Positions 11,226-21,500 of a stretch of 64,000 bases of DNA are shown piece after piece (positions within the stretch are counted from its first letter, which is position 1; every line of letters begins with the position of its first letter). The stretch lies in contig CH003024.1 of NCBI GenBank assembly GCA_000149265.1, positions 1,442,609-1,506,608 on the forward strand, in the 5' to 3' direction. The notes beneath the pieces were generated by a model. That model saw nothing but the letters and a program-made list of their open reading frames with translations. It was not told the origin of the DNA and searched no databases. This stretch comes from Ciona savignyi (lineage: Eukaryota > Chordata > Ascidiacea > Phlebobranchia > Cionidae). Position numbers and translations under genes: made by a program.

Positions 11226-11961
11226 TTAAATTTAACCCTAATCTTTAGTTTACTCAGCAGTTTTTCTCGTACCCTCAAATTATTTTCAGTTATCGCCAAA
11301 TCAGTTTTAGTACATGTTTGACAACGTGTGTGTTCTTTTTTAACGATTGGTAGTAAACTCAGCGAGAGAGACAAAATATAGAAATTGAACGCATCTTAAT
11401 GTTTCTCTTTTTCCCTCTAATTTCCCCCCCAATACGTATGACAATACGCAGCAAGATTGCCTCTGAGACGCCGTTGTATCGATTCAAACCGACGCATACA
11501 ATGGCATTATAGAGGAAACGGGCAAGCAGTGTTCCACGATAATTAGAGACGCTTGCAGCAATGCTTTGATGACAAATCACACGCAGGACAGCGTAGGCTG
11601 GACTGTAACTGCCGGTACCGCGCCACGCTGTTGTTACAGTGGTACGCAGCTGCAAGTATTAAAAGGTTGTCGGGCTGTAGTTGTTTATGCGTGCTGCGTA
11701 GTGTAAACATTGCGGTAGACTTGTAAGCGTACTGCTTTGCGGTTGTAAGAAGTAACTATTGATTTTGAGAGTACTGTAATAGAATAGGAAGCCTGTTTTC
11801 GCAGACACAGTTAAGCGAGCTTAATTCTGAAACCAGGATTTTCTTTAAATCGACTGTTACTTATGCACAGTTAAACTACAATCGTCCTATATTCAGGAAA
11901 TTTCGGTTCTCGTGGTCGGGGTATAATAGGATCTATGACGTCGAATTAAAAGTCACGTGAT
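11226..11961 (+). promoter_or_regulatory. Probable 5' flank of the BOK-like gene
   Basis: Repeat-free and less AT-rich from about 11430 to 11700, then directly upstream of the ATG at 11962. A CACGTG E-box sits at 11954-11959, three bases before the ATG. No splice-linked upstream exon was recognised. The promoter role is inferred from position alone. Confidence 0.3.
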
Positions 11962-14900
11962 ATGGCGTCAAGGTGTAAGGTCACCCTAAATGCGAATGAC
12001 GTCAACCATAACTCTGTATTCGAGCCAATTGAGACCGATAAGCCTTCGTCGGTGCTGCAATCTATGAACTCGTTCATGCGTGACAGCGTCTCTTACGTCA
12101 CGTCTTCATGTGCCAGTATGGCTTCGTCGCTTGCGTCATACGGCGACGACTCGGTCTTCCACTCTACGTCATACGAAGATGACGTCACACTTACCATCGG
12201 TATTTGCCGAGATTACATATGCTACCGAGTGAAGCGTGACGGGTTCGGGTCACGTGTAACGGTGAAGTTGTACGCCCCAGCCGTAGATCAAACGATGTCT
12301 TCCAACATTTTAACTTTAGGTAAAAAATTTCGTTTTTACACCTCTATATAACTTAGCGATTGTTTGCAACGAGGGTGACGTGACGCATTTTTAATGTTAT
12401 TTTATTTACAGCTTTTCTAAAATAATTAAATGACGGTCAATGGCTAACAAGCCGCATTATAATGCCATAACTCACATTTTACAAATTAAACTTTTACTAA
12501 TTATATATTAAATGTATGAAGTTTTACAAATTTAAATAAATCATTTTTATTTGTTAAAGTGGCTCGAGCCAGTTTTAAGTCAAATTTTGTAAAGACGTGA
12601 TCTGACCGGTGTTAGTTTCGAGTCTCAGTTTCTGTTCTTTTCTTCGTTTGATCGAGCAGGTTTCGAATCCGTTTCAGGCTCGTAATTGGTTCTACTTTTA
12701 AATATAATGGTCGTTTAGGAATCGGTCACGCCAACCATTCTGCCTGACCGTTCTAGGGGTCTGTAATGTGAATGAATAGATAACCAAACATAAAAAAAGC
12801 AACAATAACTTGGATTTAAACCCCCTTTGTCGTTCCAGGCAGCTCTTTCGAGCGAATGTTTCCGAAGTCTTTTCGGCAAGTTTCGCGACAAATCGGATGC
12901 TTGTTCAATTCCGAAGCAACGATTCGTCGCTTGTATTTCCGACTGGCGGTCCACATACTAGGTGTGCTTGAGGAGAATTATACGTGGGGAAGGATTCTGG
13001 CGCTATTGGCTCTGGCGGGCGCCATGGCGGTTGATTGCATTTCACAGGTTGGTCAATGTTTTTTTGAGCTCAGTTTGGAACCCATTAACGTTTCGTCACT
13101 AAGACCGTTTTTGTTCAGAAGTCTGTATATGTATCGTTCACTTTACCCTTTCGGCCACACGACCGTATAGGTCGGTCTATACTCTATAACTTGGGAGTTG
13201 TGAACGGCAGATGTCACGCAAGGCGACATTTATCAAATTCTATACAAAAATGGTCTTATCGTAGGATCGTGTGGTCGAATGGTTAACGCGACCGAAACAA
13301 GTACTAAATTGTATAGAAAAAAAGACTTTGTAACGACATCATTCTGGTTTCGAAACTTAGCGCGGTAAAAAAAATAATTTATGAATTATCCTACTGCACA
13401 GTTCGTTAGATCAGAGCGTTGGTGTTAAGTCGAGTGGATGATGTATCGAAACCAGCCTTCGGCTAATCTTTTTCTGGTCTATAGTATATATTCAACACAA
13501 TGCAATAGCTCGCTCTACCTTGGGATTGTTCGTGCTGTATGCTCTATTTCTATCCACTGAGATAAACTTGACTATCTAATTGATATGCCCGCCTTAGGCA
13601 TCATACCGTACCATTAGTCGTGTTATACGCACCATTACGCAGATGACGCTTAAATGTCAGCAACCGCCAAAATGTAAACCGGTATATTTAGCAAGTCGGT
13701 TTGTTCGGACAACACTAAAACAAGGGAAGGAGGGAAACTGCTCACTAAAGTTACGGAAACTAATTTAAACACTTCCCTAAACACTAATCTCAATCCCAAA
13801 ACTATAACCTTAACTCTAACCCCGTGTTTAAAACTAACTCTAATGTCATAATATTCATTTTAGTGTGAAGTTTTCCTCCTTCCCCTCACCGCACTGATCA
13901 TACGTAGGCTCTTTATTTCACCACTTTCATACTTGACTCCCCACGATTTTACTTAAATCTATAACCGTGCGGGAAATTTATAAAGATTGCAAATTCAGAG
14001 AAATGAGCGAATGTGACGACGTGTTTAGCAAAGCGTTTCGAATGCCTCGATTTTCTCTATATATTTGACCGAACAGGGTGTTTTTAGAGTGGCAGTTTTT
14101 CTACTTCTTCTACCCTTTTCCGTTACTTTTATTTGCAATTGTTTAATGGCAAATATGCAATGATGGAAGTAGGAAAACTGCCACTTTAAAAAGGCTACCC
14201 TCTTCGCTCAAATGGCCGAATGGTTAACGCGACCGACAAATATGTCGATTTCTATACAAAAACAGTCTTAGCAACGAGCCCATTATGGGTTCAAAACTAA
14301 ACCCGGTAAATATAGCTAAAACGTTTACTCTCTACAGGGACATCCGGGACTTGTGGAACCGATGATTGCAATCTCAAGTGATTTCATTCGGAAGAACTCG
14401 TTAGATTGGATCATCAAAAAGGGAGGCTGGGTGGGTTGGCGTTTTATCGTCCTTACAATCGCGGGCTCCTTTCTGTAATTTGAATGGGGGTGGGCTCAAA
14501 AGAAGGGAAAGGAAAAGGGGAGGTAGGGAAGGAGGAACACTGTAGACCTAAAAAAGATTAGGGTGTTAATTTTATGGCTGGGGTTGAAGTTGGAGATAGT
14601 TCTGGCTTCTAAGTAAGAATTAGTTTCCATATAGTTTTAATGGGGATTTCTCTCCATTCTATTTGCCCTCCTTTCAGTGCTGCCAATTAAATTTGTATTA
14701 TGTTATAGTCAGAAAACTTTTCTTAGAGGCTGTATATTTTTGTTTTAAACATTATTTTAATGCAAGTTAGGTTTGGTGTCCACGTTTGGCTATACCTTTA
14801 GACATGTTTCAACGACTGTCGTTTTGCTGTCTTTTTCCGGTTTCCAATTTTTATAGAAGGTTATGTTGTAAGTTTTCATAGTAAAAACTAAACTAAACTC

Positions 14901-15653
14901 AATCACAAACCACTGTATCACCCAAAGTGAGCGTGGTATTTGTAAATATTTAATATAACAAGACAGGGCTCGTTATAACAAGACCCATCATCATTTTAAC
15001 TGGTTTCTTCTGCCAGGTTACTATTGCAGTGTGTTGAATACGATTTCTACAGTTTTATTTAACCAAATAATACACCATTAAAATCCATCTAACTAGTTGA
15101 GTAAACAACTACGTGTCTTGCCTAAAGGCACAACCAACTAGGTAAAGGCTGGAAACAATCACACAACCTTTTGGTTTATGGTTCAACGCGCACACAACAT
15201 AGGTAACCGGTATTTTTTATCGGGCTTCGTTTCGAATCCATAATAGGTTCGTGCTAAGACCGCTTTGTATGTATGTATATGTATCAGTCGCGTTAACCAT
15301 TCGGCCACATGACCGTACCAAAGGTAACCAGTCCTTTTTTTTATATACCGAGCCAAGTTTCGACCCAATGATGGACTCGTCACTAGGACCGTTTTTTTGT
15401 ATAAGAGTCGGTATATGTAGGTCGGGTTAACCATTCGGCCACATGACCGTATACCATAGGTAACCGTTCGGAATCTAACATTTTATTTTGTTCAACACAG
15501 CGCGCTCTGGTGGATCACTTCTCTCCCGAAACCGCGCAACCGTGCTGGTCAGGACTATGCTTGCTGAAGTCGCATACCGCGCTTCCAATAGCTTTATTTA
15601 TCTTTTCATTATTGTTACTAGCACTTGTAATTCATCTTTTTAGCGTGGACTGA
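11962..15653 (+). CDS. BOK: BCL-2 family protein, BOK-like
   Basis: BOK is a pro-death BCL-2 effector at ER and mitochondrial membranes. Four exons, 11962-12319, 12839-13047, 14338-14430 and 15501-15653, give 270 residues in matching phases. Residues about 80-95 (GICRDYICYRVKRDGF) align with the BH4/alpha1 helix of BOK. FRQVSRQIGCLFNSE aligns with BOK's YRNVARQLHISLQSE. BH1 is YTWGRILALLALAG, followed by AMAVDCISQGHPGLV, close to BOK's LAVDCVRQAQPAMV. BH2 is LDWIIKKGGW, then a phase-0 intron at the family's conserved position after GGW, then RALVDHF. The last exon ends in a hydrophobic anchor (ALPIALFIFSLLLLALVIHL). The expected BH3 lies across the exon 1-2 junction (NILTLG/SSFERM) and lacks the GD aspartate. 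The long N-terminus of about 80 Ser-rich residues is unusual. Another BAX/BOK-class member is possible. Confidence 0.85.
12655..12750 (-). repeat. SINE-B copy in intron 1 of the BOK-like gene
   Basis: GTTTCGAATCCGTTTCAGGC at the left and GCCAACCATTCTGCC at the right mark a reversed, fairly decayed copy. Confidence 0.6.
13060..13375. repeat. Two head-to-head SINE-B copies in intron 2 of the BOK-like gene
   Basis: A reversed copy (13060-13170) and a forward copy (13265-13375, A box GTGTGGTCGAATGGTTAACG, B box GGTTTCGAAAC) face away from each other across about 95 bases. A transcript could fold them into a hairpin. Confidence 0.7.
13715..13900. mobile_element. Foldback MITE copy in intron 2 of the BOK-like gene
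   Basis: Left arm AACACTAAAACAAGGGAAGG, inner CTCACTAAAG, and right arm GTGAAGTTTTCCTCCTTCCC. The ACTAAA motif near both arm ends is shared with the other copies. Confidence 0.65.
14205..14315 (+). repeat. SINE-B copy just upstream of BOK-like exon 3
   Basis: Complete-looking copy: AAATGGCCGAATGGTTAACG, the middle A-run, then ATTATGGGTTCAAAACTAAA and CCGGTAAA. It ends about 25 bases before the exon 3 acceptor. Confidence 0.8.
14431..14478 (+). other. BOK: Read-through alternative 3' end of the BOK-like gene
   Basis: If the donor GTGGGT at 14431 is not used, translation runs on from GGW into VGWRFIVLTIAGSFL and stops at 14476-14478, giving a protein of 235 residues with a short hydrophobic end. 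Human BCL2-beta arises by the same kind of read-through after GGW. Whether this form is made here cannot be told from the sequence. Confidence 0.45.
14500..14690. mobile_element. Foldback MITE copy in intron 3 of the BOK-like gene
   Basis: Purine arm AAGAAGGGAAAGGAAAAGGG and pyrimidine arm TCTCTCCATTCTATTTGCCC. It starts about 20 bases after the alternative stop codon. Confidence 0.6.
15009..15455 (-). repeat. SINE-A fragment and two SINE-B copies before the last BOK-like exon
   Basis: At 15009-15165 a reversed SINE-A piece keeps the CTATTGCAGTGTGTTGAATAC block. Two reversed SINE-B copies follow at 15222-15317 and 15345-15455, the second with an intact GATGGACTCGTCACTAGGACC middle. The last exon begins at 15501. 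Confidence 0.65.
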
Positions 15654-17150
15654 AACTTGATCGCTATTTCGTCGTTATTGCACTGTGTAAAATGAACTTG
15701 GAAACTAAAATAGCAATATCTGTTCCATTTTTCCTACAATCATTTTTTACCTACACTAGCAATTCACTTCTCCATATATTATATTAATTCTGTTATTTGT
15801 GGATTTAAAATAATCGCAAAAATAATAACCTACCTGTGTACCTGGTGTTCTATAATGTCACCCACTGTTCTGGCGTAGCTTTCCATATAAAAATGTCATT
15901 TTTAATTCTATTACATTTCCGACCTGTTTTCGATTGCAGTTTCGATTATTTTGTTGTTGTTTTTTCCTGTCGGCGGTAGATCTCTTTGGAAATCCCGTTT
16001 TGACGTTGGAACCCTTTTTTTCCGAGTCAGTGTTTTCGGTATCGTGGCAATAGTATGTTGCAAAACACAAGGAAATAAAAAACACGTTGTCAGCAAATTG
16101 AGTGCATGCAGGACCACTGGAGCATGAAAGTAAGAAGAAGTCGACATAACTGATAAAGTTCGAAAACGTCTGTGTTCCACTTAAATTCGAGGAAACGCAG
16201 CTAGAACCAGCGAGATAAGCAGGTTAATACGAAAATGGGGAAAATACCATGGTGCACGAGAAAATAATTAAGCGGCCACCTCAACATTTTTGTTAGGTCC
16301 AGTGGCGGTAAGAGTGGGTTAGTAATCCGTATATTTATTTTCCAATGCCGTAGTTTTAAACTCAACGCCTTTGGGGTAAGGTAGGAAATAGTATAAAATT
16401 TGCAGTTCTTTTTCCGTATTTACCGGCGTAACTTAAAATAGCAAACTCGAGTTCTGTTAAGATTGGTAAATAGGGTTTAGAATACACTTGGTAGCTCATT
16501 TCCTTATAAATGCAATTACCTCTATATTAAATTAGTGGTTATGGTGGACATAACATAATTCGTCTAAGATTCTTCGCGAGCTATACAGGTTTATATGACA
16601 AAGCCGACATACAATATTTGGAAATAATTACGGATAAGGTAAAGTATCCAACCGGATGCTGTAAGTGTAGGTTAGTGATTAGTTAAAATATTTTTTTAGT
16701 TTAGCATTTACTTGTATTCTCGAACTATAGTTCGAACTTATAGGTAGAACAGGGATTAGTTTTAACTGAGCAGGTGCATATTCCCATATAAAAGTAGTCA
16801 GCTATACCGAATAATCGGTATGATGCATATCTTGTGTATTATACCTTATCAGATCAGGAATAAGAGTTTTAAGTTAACTCATAAAAGGTCACCCCTTATC
16901 ACGCGCCGAATCTTGGTCGAAATAACGCGACGTTGAACTTATGTAATACAATTTAGCATGTTAATGAGAATGTATAGAAAACAGAAGACTAAACCAAACT
17001 ATTCAGCGTTTTCAATTGGAAAACCCGTTGGGTATAACTTTTTTTTTTTTTGCAATCAATCTATAACGAAGCCTTTTGTTAGTTTTCATGCATCGGTTTA
17101 TGAAATTTTTAGTTTTAAATTTCGTTGGTTTACTTGTTCGTTTAATCAAA
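15654..17150. other. Intergenic spacer, no supported gene
   Basis: AT-rich. Minus-strand reading frames at 15858-16180 include one with a hydrophobic start and a possible donor, but no homology or partner exon was found. The rest holds no recognised repeat. Confidence 0.4.
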
Positions 17151-17159
17151 TGCTAATGA

Positions 17160-18370
17160 TAAAAGGGTCCCAAAGGCGGCCAATTTTACGCAGGGATAAA
17201 ATAAAAGGAAGTAAAGAGGGAAGTAAGACATGAAGAAATCTATTCACTTAAATGAAGTTCGAGTGTTAAAATTAAAGTTACCTCTGCGGTTGAGAACCGT
17301 TTCAATTTAAAGCATGGTTAGAATTAGTTTTTATAGCTTTAGTGCGGTTTCTCCTGTTTCTCTATTTTTAGTGTTAGATTTTTGTATCGCATCACATCCC
17401 ATTTGATTAGATTTTGCATCGCATAACAACCCGTCCGATTTTTCGTCGTATTAAAACGCATGAGATTTGGCGTCGAATTAAAACACACTGTTGTGGCCGA
17501 CATAAAAACAATGAATACAGGGTAACAACTTCACCAGCAAAACGCATTTAGTGAATCATAAATGACATTCTATACGTTGTTTGCTTCGTGTTTATTTCCA
17601 CACCCGACTGTGAAAAGCGGTTTACCGCGTCAAACGCATGATTGGCAGAGAGTCGAACCGGAACATAATCTGAACTCGTGAGCCGGTTTGAGCGGCTTAG
17701 TTACCTGAACCGGAACAAAACCCGAACCATATAATGTAAATTGTATTAACCCCGTATCCTCAAATTACCTTATTAAAAAAAGAAGAACTGAACCTTTAAA
17801 CCGCTTCGGAACAGTTGTTTTTTAAAAGGGAACACAACTTGTACCATATTTTCCTAAATCGTCAAAAACAACCGGACCTAAGCCGGCTAATTTTAATCTA
17901 AATGCAGCCGAACCAGAACTAAATACATAAAACAACCGGTTTGACCGCCTGTTGTTTACACGCGTGCCCCCAGTCGGGTTGTCGTCGAGGTGTCAGTGTA
18001 TTTAGCGTGGGTTATCTATACATATTTTTTGGAAAAAAATACACTCTTGACTGCTTATTACTCTCTTTGCAAGACTGAACAATCACAACATTGTAGATTA
18101 TTGATGGGTCGTGTATACGCTGCGACTTTTTTATAGCGCAGACAGCTAACAAAATCGAATTTTGAGAGAGTTTTTTTTGGAATATTACAAGTACAGAGAG
18201 AAGTAGAAAAAAGAAACACTGCTCACTAAAAAAATAATATTCCATTTAAAGTAAGTGTTAGTTCTAGGTTTAATAAAACAATGTTTAGAGCAGACTTAGA
18301 ATGAGTTTCCATAGTTTCAGTGAGCAGTTTCCGTGTTCCCTCCTTCGCTCCTTATAGTCCTAGTTTTTTT
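17160..18370. mobile_element. Two foldback MITE copies upstream of the ferroxidase gene
   Basis: Copy one is about 17200-17375 and is decayed. Copy two is about 18180-18365, with CAGAGAGAAGTAGAAAAAAG at the left and AGCAGTTTCCGTGTTCCCTC at the right. Between them, 17380-18170 is AT-rich with no gene or recognisable repeat. Confidence 0.55.
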
Positions 18371-18506
18371 CATTAGACCTGGATTTGAAACAAGACCCGG
18401 TAAAAAAAAACTTCTATTAAAATTCTAAAAAAATATTTGATTTTCACGAGTATATCACCTAACCGACATTTCAGGTTCAAATTTCCCTCTTTGAACCTTT
18501 TACAAA

Positions 18507-21500
18507 ATGAGAGTTTTGAGTTTGATTGCGGTAGCGCTACTGCTGGCCGTCGTGGAAGCGAAAAACAAGACATATTACCTCGCTATAAACGAGATAATAT
18601 GGGATTATGCTCCTTCCGGATTGAACTTGGTGACCGGGAATCGGTTGGAAGACGAAAAGTAAGATTGACATCAATATTGTTTGTTTTTTTCTTTTTTTTA
18701 CATGTCTAGGATTCGAATCTATGATGTGCTCTTCACAAAGACCGTTTTTATATTGAAATTGGTATATGTATCGTTCGCGAAAACCATTCGACAACACAAC
18801 CCTGCTTAAATGTCGATATTTTTACCGTTTTTTTTTCGGCCGATAAGCTCTACTAAAGCGCTATAATTTTTTGGGGAAAATTTTTACGGATTTTGTTTTG
18901 GACGAAGTCTCTCAAGGTAAGATAAGTAAGATGTCGATATTTTTACTCCCGTTTGAAAATTTTTAATAATTTTCAATTTTGACAAACAATTTTTGGGGGG
19001 CTTTGGAAGACATTGCGTTCTACGACCTGTTAAGACAATACCTTAAGATTTTTAGTTGTCGGTTATAGCTTAATCGTCGCACGTTAATTTTTTTTTTTCT
19101 TTTTTGACAACCAATTACTTTTTGGGAGGAGGTTGAAGAAATCGCGTTCTTCGACTTTTGAGGCAACGGATTTCAATAGAGTTGCTTAACCATAGCGAAT
19201 GGGGAAAACTAAAAAGACGAAAGGCGGGAATGTGGGAAGGAGGCAAACTGCACACTAAAATGAAGATTAGGGTATTAGTGTTAGTTTTAAACACGGGGTT
19301 AGAGTTAGGGTAATTTCTGGAGTTGAGATTAGTGTTTAGAGATTGGTAAAAATAAATTTCCATAGTTGTGGTAAGCAGTTTTCCTCCTTTTCCCCTTCCC
19401 GCTTCCCTCCTTTTAGCATTGCCGAATTACAGCGTCAGTCAAATCGTGGTTTTGATTAGAAAATGTCACGTAACCACGAAATGCATAATCATATTTCTCC
19501 GGTAACTCGACCGTATAACGAAGTGATTTGTGGATTTGAAAAAAAAGTTTTAAAACCATGATGGGCTCGATAATAAAGACCGCTTTTAAATTGAATTATT
19601 ATACGCATCGGCCACATTAACTATTTGGCCACACTTTTTTAAAACTACGATGGGCTCGCCACTAGCCCTCTAAAAAAACGGTTTTGAATAGAATTCGGTA
19701 TCCGTATCGGTCGTGTTAACCATTCTTCCCAACCATACAATATTGATGATCTGACTTTTTATATGTGATTGAAATTTCAAAACCATATATTTGATCGTAA
19801 CTTAAAACCTGTTGTTTTCCTCTAGGATTGCGCGAATATACAGCAGTATGTACATCGGGAAGAGATATAAGAAAGCGGTGTTCCGAGCTTACACGAATTC
19901 AACGTTTACAGAAGCACTTCCCCATGACCCCAACCTTGGGTTCATGGGCCCAACTATCCGTGCAGAGGTATTGTATGGTTTATTCTAGTGAGCGGTTTTT
20001 TCTACGATCTTGAGGTAGAGTCGTGTGGGCCAATGGTTAACGTGAATGATACATAGTATAGGATGGGATATTCAAATAATCCGCTGGGTTCAGGCAACGT
20101 CTGTAAAGTGCCTTGCTCAAGGACACACCGACTACCTAGCGACCAATTTCGCACCTGCAACCCTTCGATTGAAAGGCGACGTACTTAACCGCTAGACCAA
20201 CCTGCTAGATAAATATACCGAATTATAATAAAAAATGACTTAGTAACGTTACCATCATGGGTCCGATACTGACTCAGGTAAAAAAACCTTATACATGTAA
20301 ATAAGAATTTGCGATGTTTTGTTAAGTGAATAATTAATCAGTCTAATTGGTTTGGTAGAAGTGTGTCCTATCATAAATTGGATTAAAACAGTGAATAATT
20401 TGGTATTACCTCGCGCTATCGTTGATTACGGATATTTAAATATATTGAAAATTTTTCAAATGAATGTTTTTTTTGCGCTGAAAATTAACCATTATATCGT
20501 TATTTTGAATTCTATTTTAATTTTTAAATAGGTACAACATTCAAATTTATTCAAATGTATTTTATCTACAGGGTTTATATTTATCCATGCTTGTAAATTA
20601 AAGCCCTCTGGGATTTTTTTCACAAAACAAACGAAATTTAAATCGCTATTCAAATAGATTCTAATTACAGGACCTAAATTTATCTTAATTTCGAGTTTAC
20701 GTATCCATGCTTTCTTCCGCTTAAAATCGACATTTATTTCGTCAAATATGCAAATTATTCAATTAGATTCTATTTGCAGGTTTACATTCACCCATGCTTG
20801 TAAATTAAAGCCTTCTGGGATTTTATCCGCAAAAAATCGACAATTAAATCGCTATTCAAATAGATTTTACCAACAGAACCTAAATTGATCTATCGCTGAA
20901 AATTGACCAATATATCATTATTTTAATGATTTTATTTTAATTATTCAAATTAGTACAATATTCAAATTTATTCAAATATATTTTATCTACGGGACTTATA
21001 TTTATCCATGCTTGTAAATTAAAGCCCTCTGGGATTTTATCCGCGCAGAAAATCGACAATTAAATCGTTATTCAAATCGGCTCTACCTACAGGACCTAAA
21101 TTTAGCCATATGCTTGTGAATGAAAGCCCCACAAGTTTTTGTCCGCTTAAAATCGACATTTATATCGGAAAATATGCAAATTATTCAATTAGATTCTATT
21201 TGCAGGGTTTAAAATTAACCATGCTTGTAAATTTAAAGCCCTTTTGTTTTTTTACGGAAAATCTGCAATTTAATCATTATTCAAATGGGTTCTATCTTAA
21301 TTATCCAAATGGATTTCAAAGCCCTATGAATTTTATCGTATAAAAATGACAATTATATTTATAAAGATTTCAAGCATTTAAATAGGTTTAACCTATACAC
21401 ATTTATATATACGTAAGTCAAATTCCTTCGGGCCATTTTATAAATATCTACACGAGTTTATTTGGTGCGCCTTATATAATATGCAAGTTCAAAGATTAGG

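Noticed and set aside
11359..11655. Minus-strand frame of 98 codons upstream of the BOK-like gene
   Set aside because: No family motifs and no exon partners. It overlaps the probable promoter of the plus-strand gene.
15858..16180. Possible minus-strand first exon with a signal-like start (MFFISLCFATYYC)
   Set aside because: No partner exon, homology or good promoter was found; overlapping frames look equally open, and the region is low in complexity.
20571..21343. CRISPR-like or coding interpretation of the evenly spaced repeats
   Set aside because: The units are tandem, about 210 bases and without distinct spacers, in an animal intron. They are satellite DNA.
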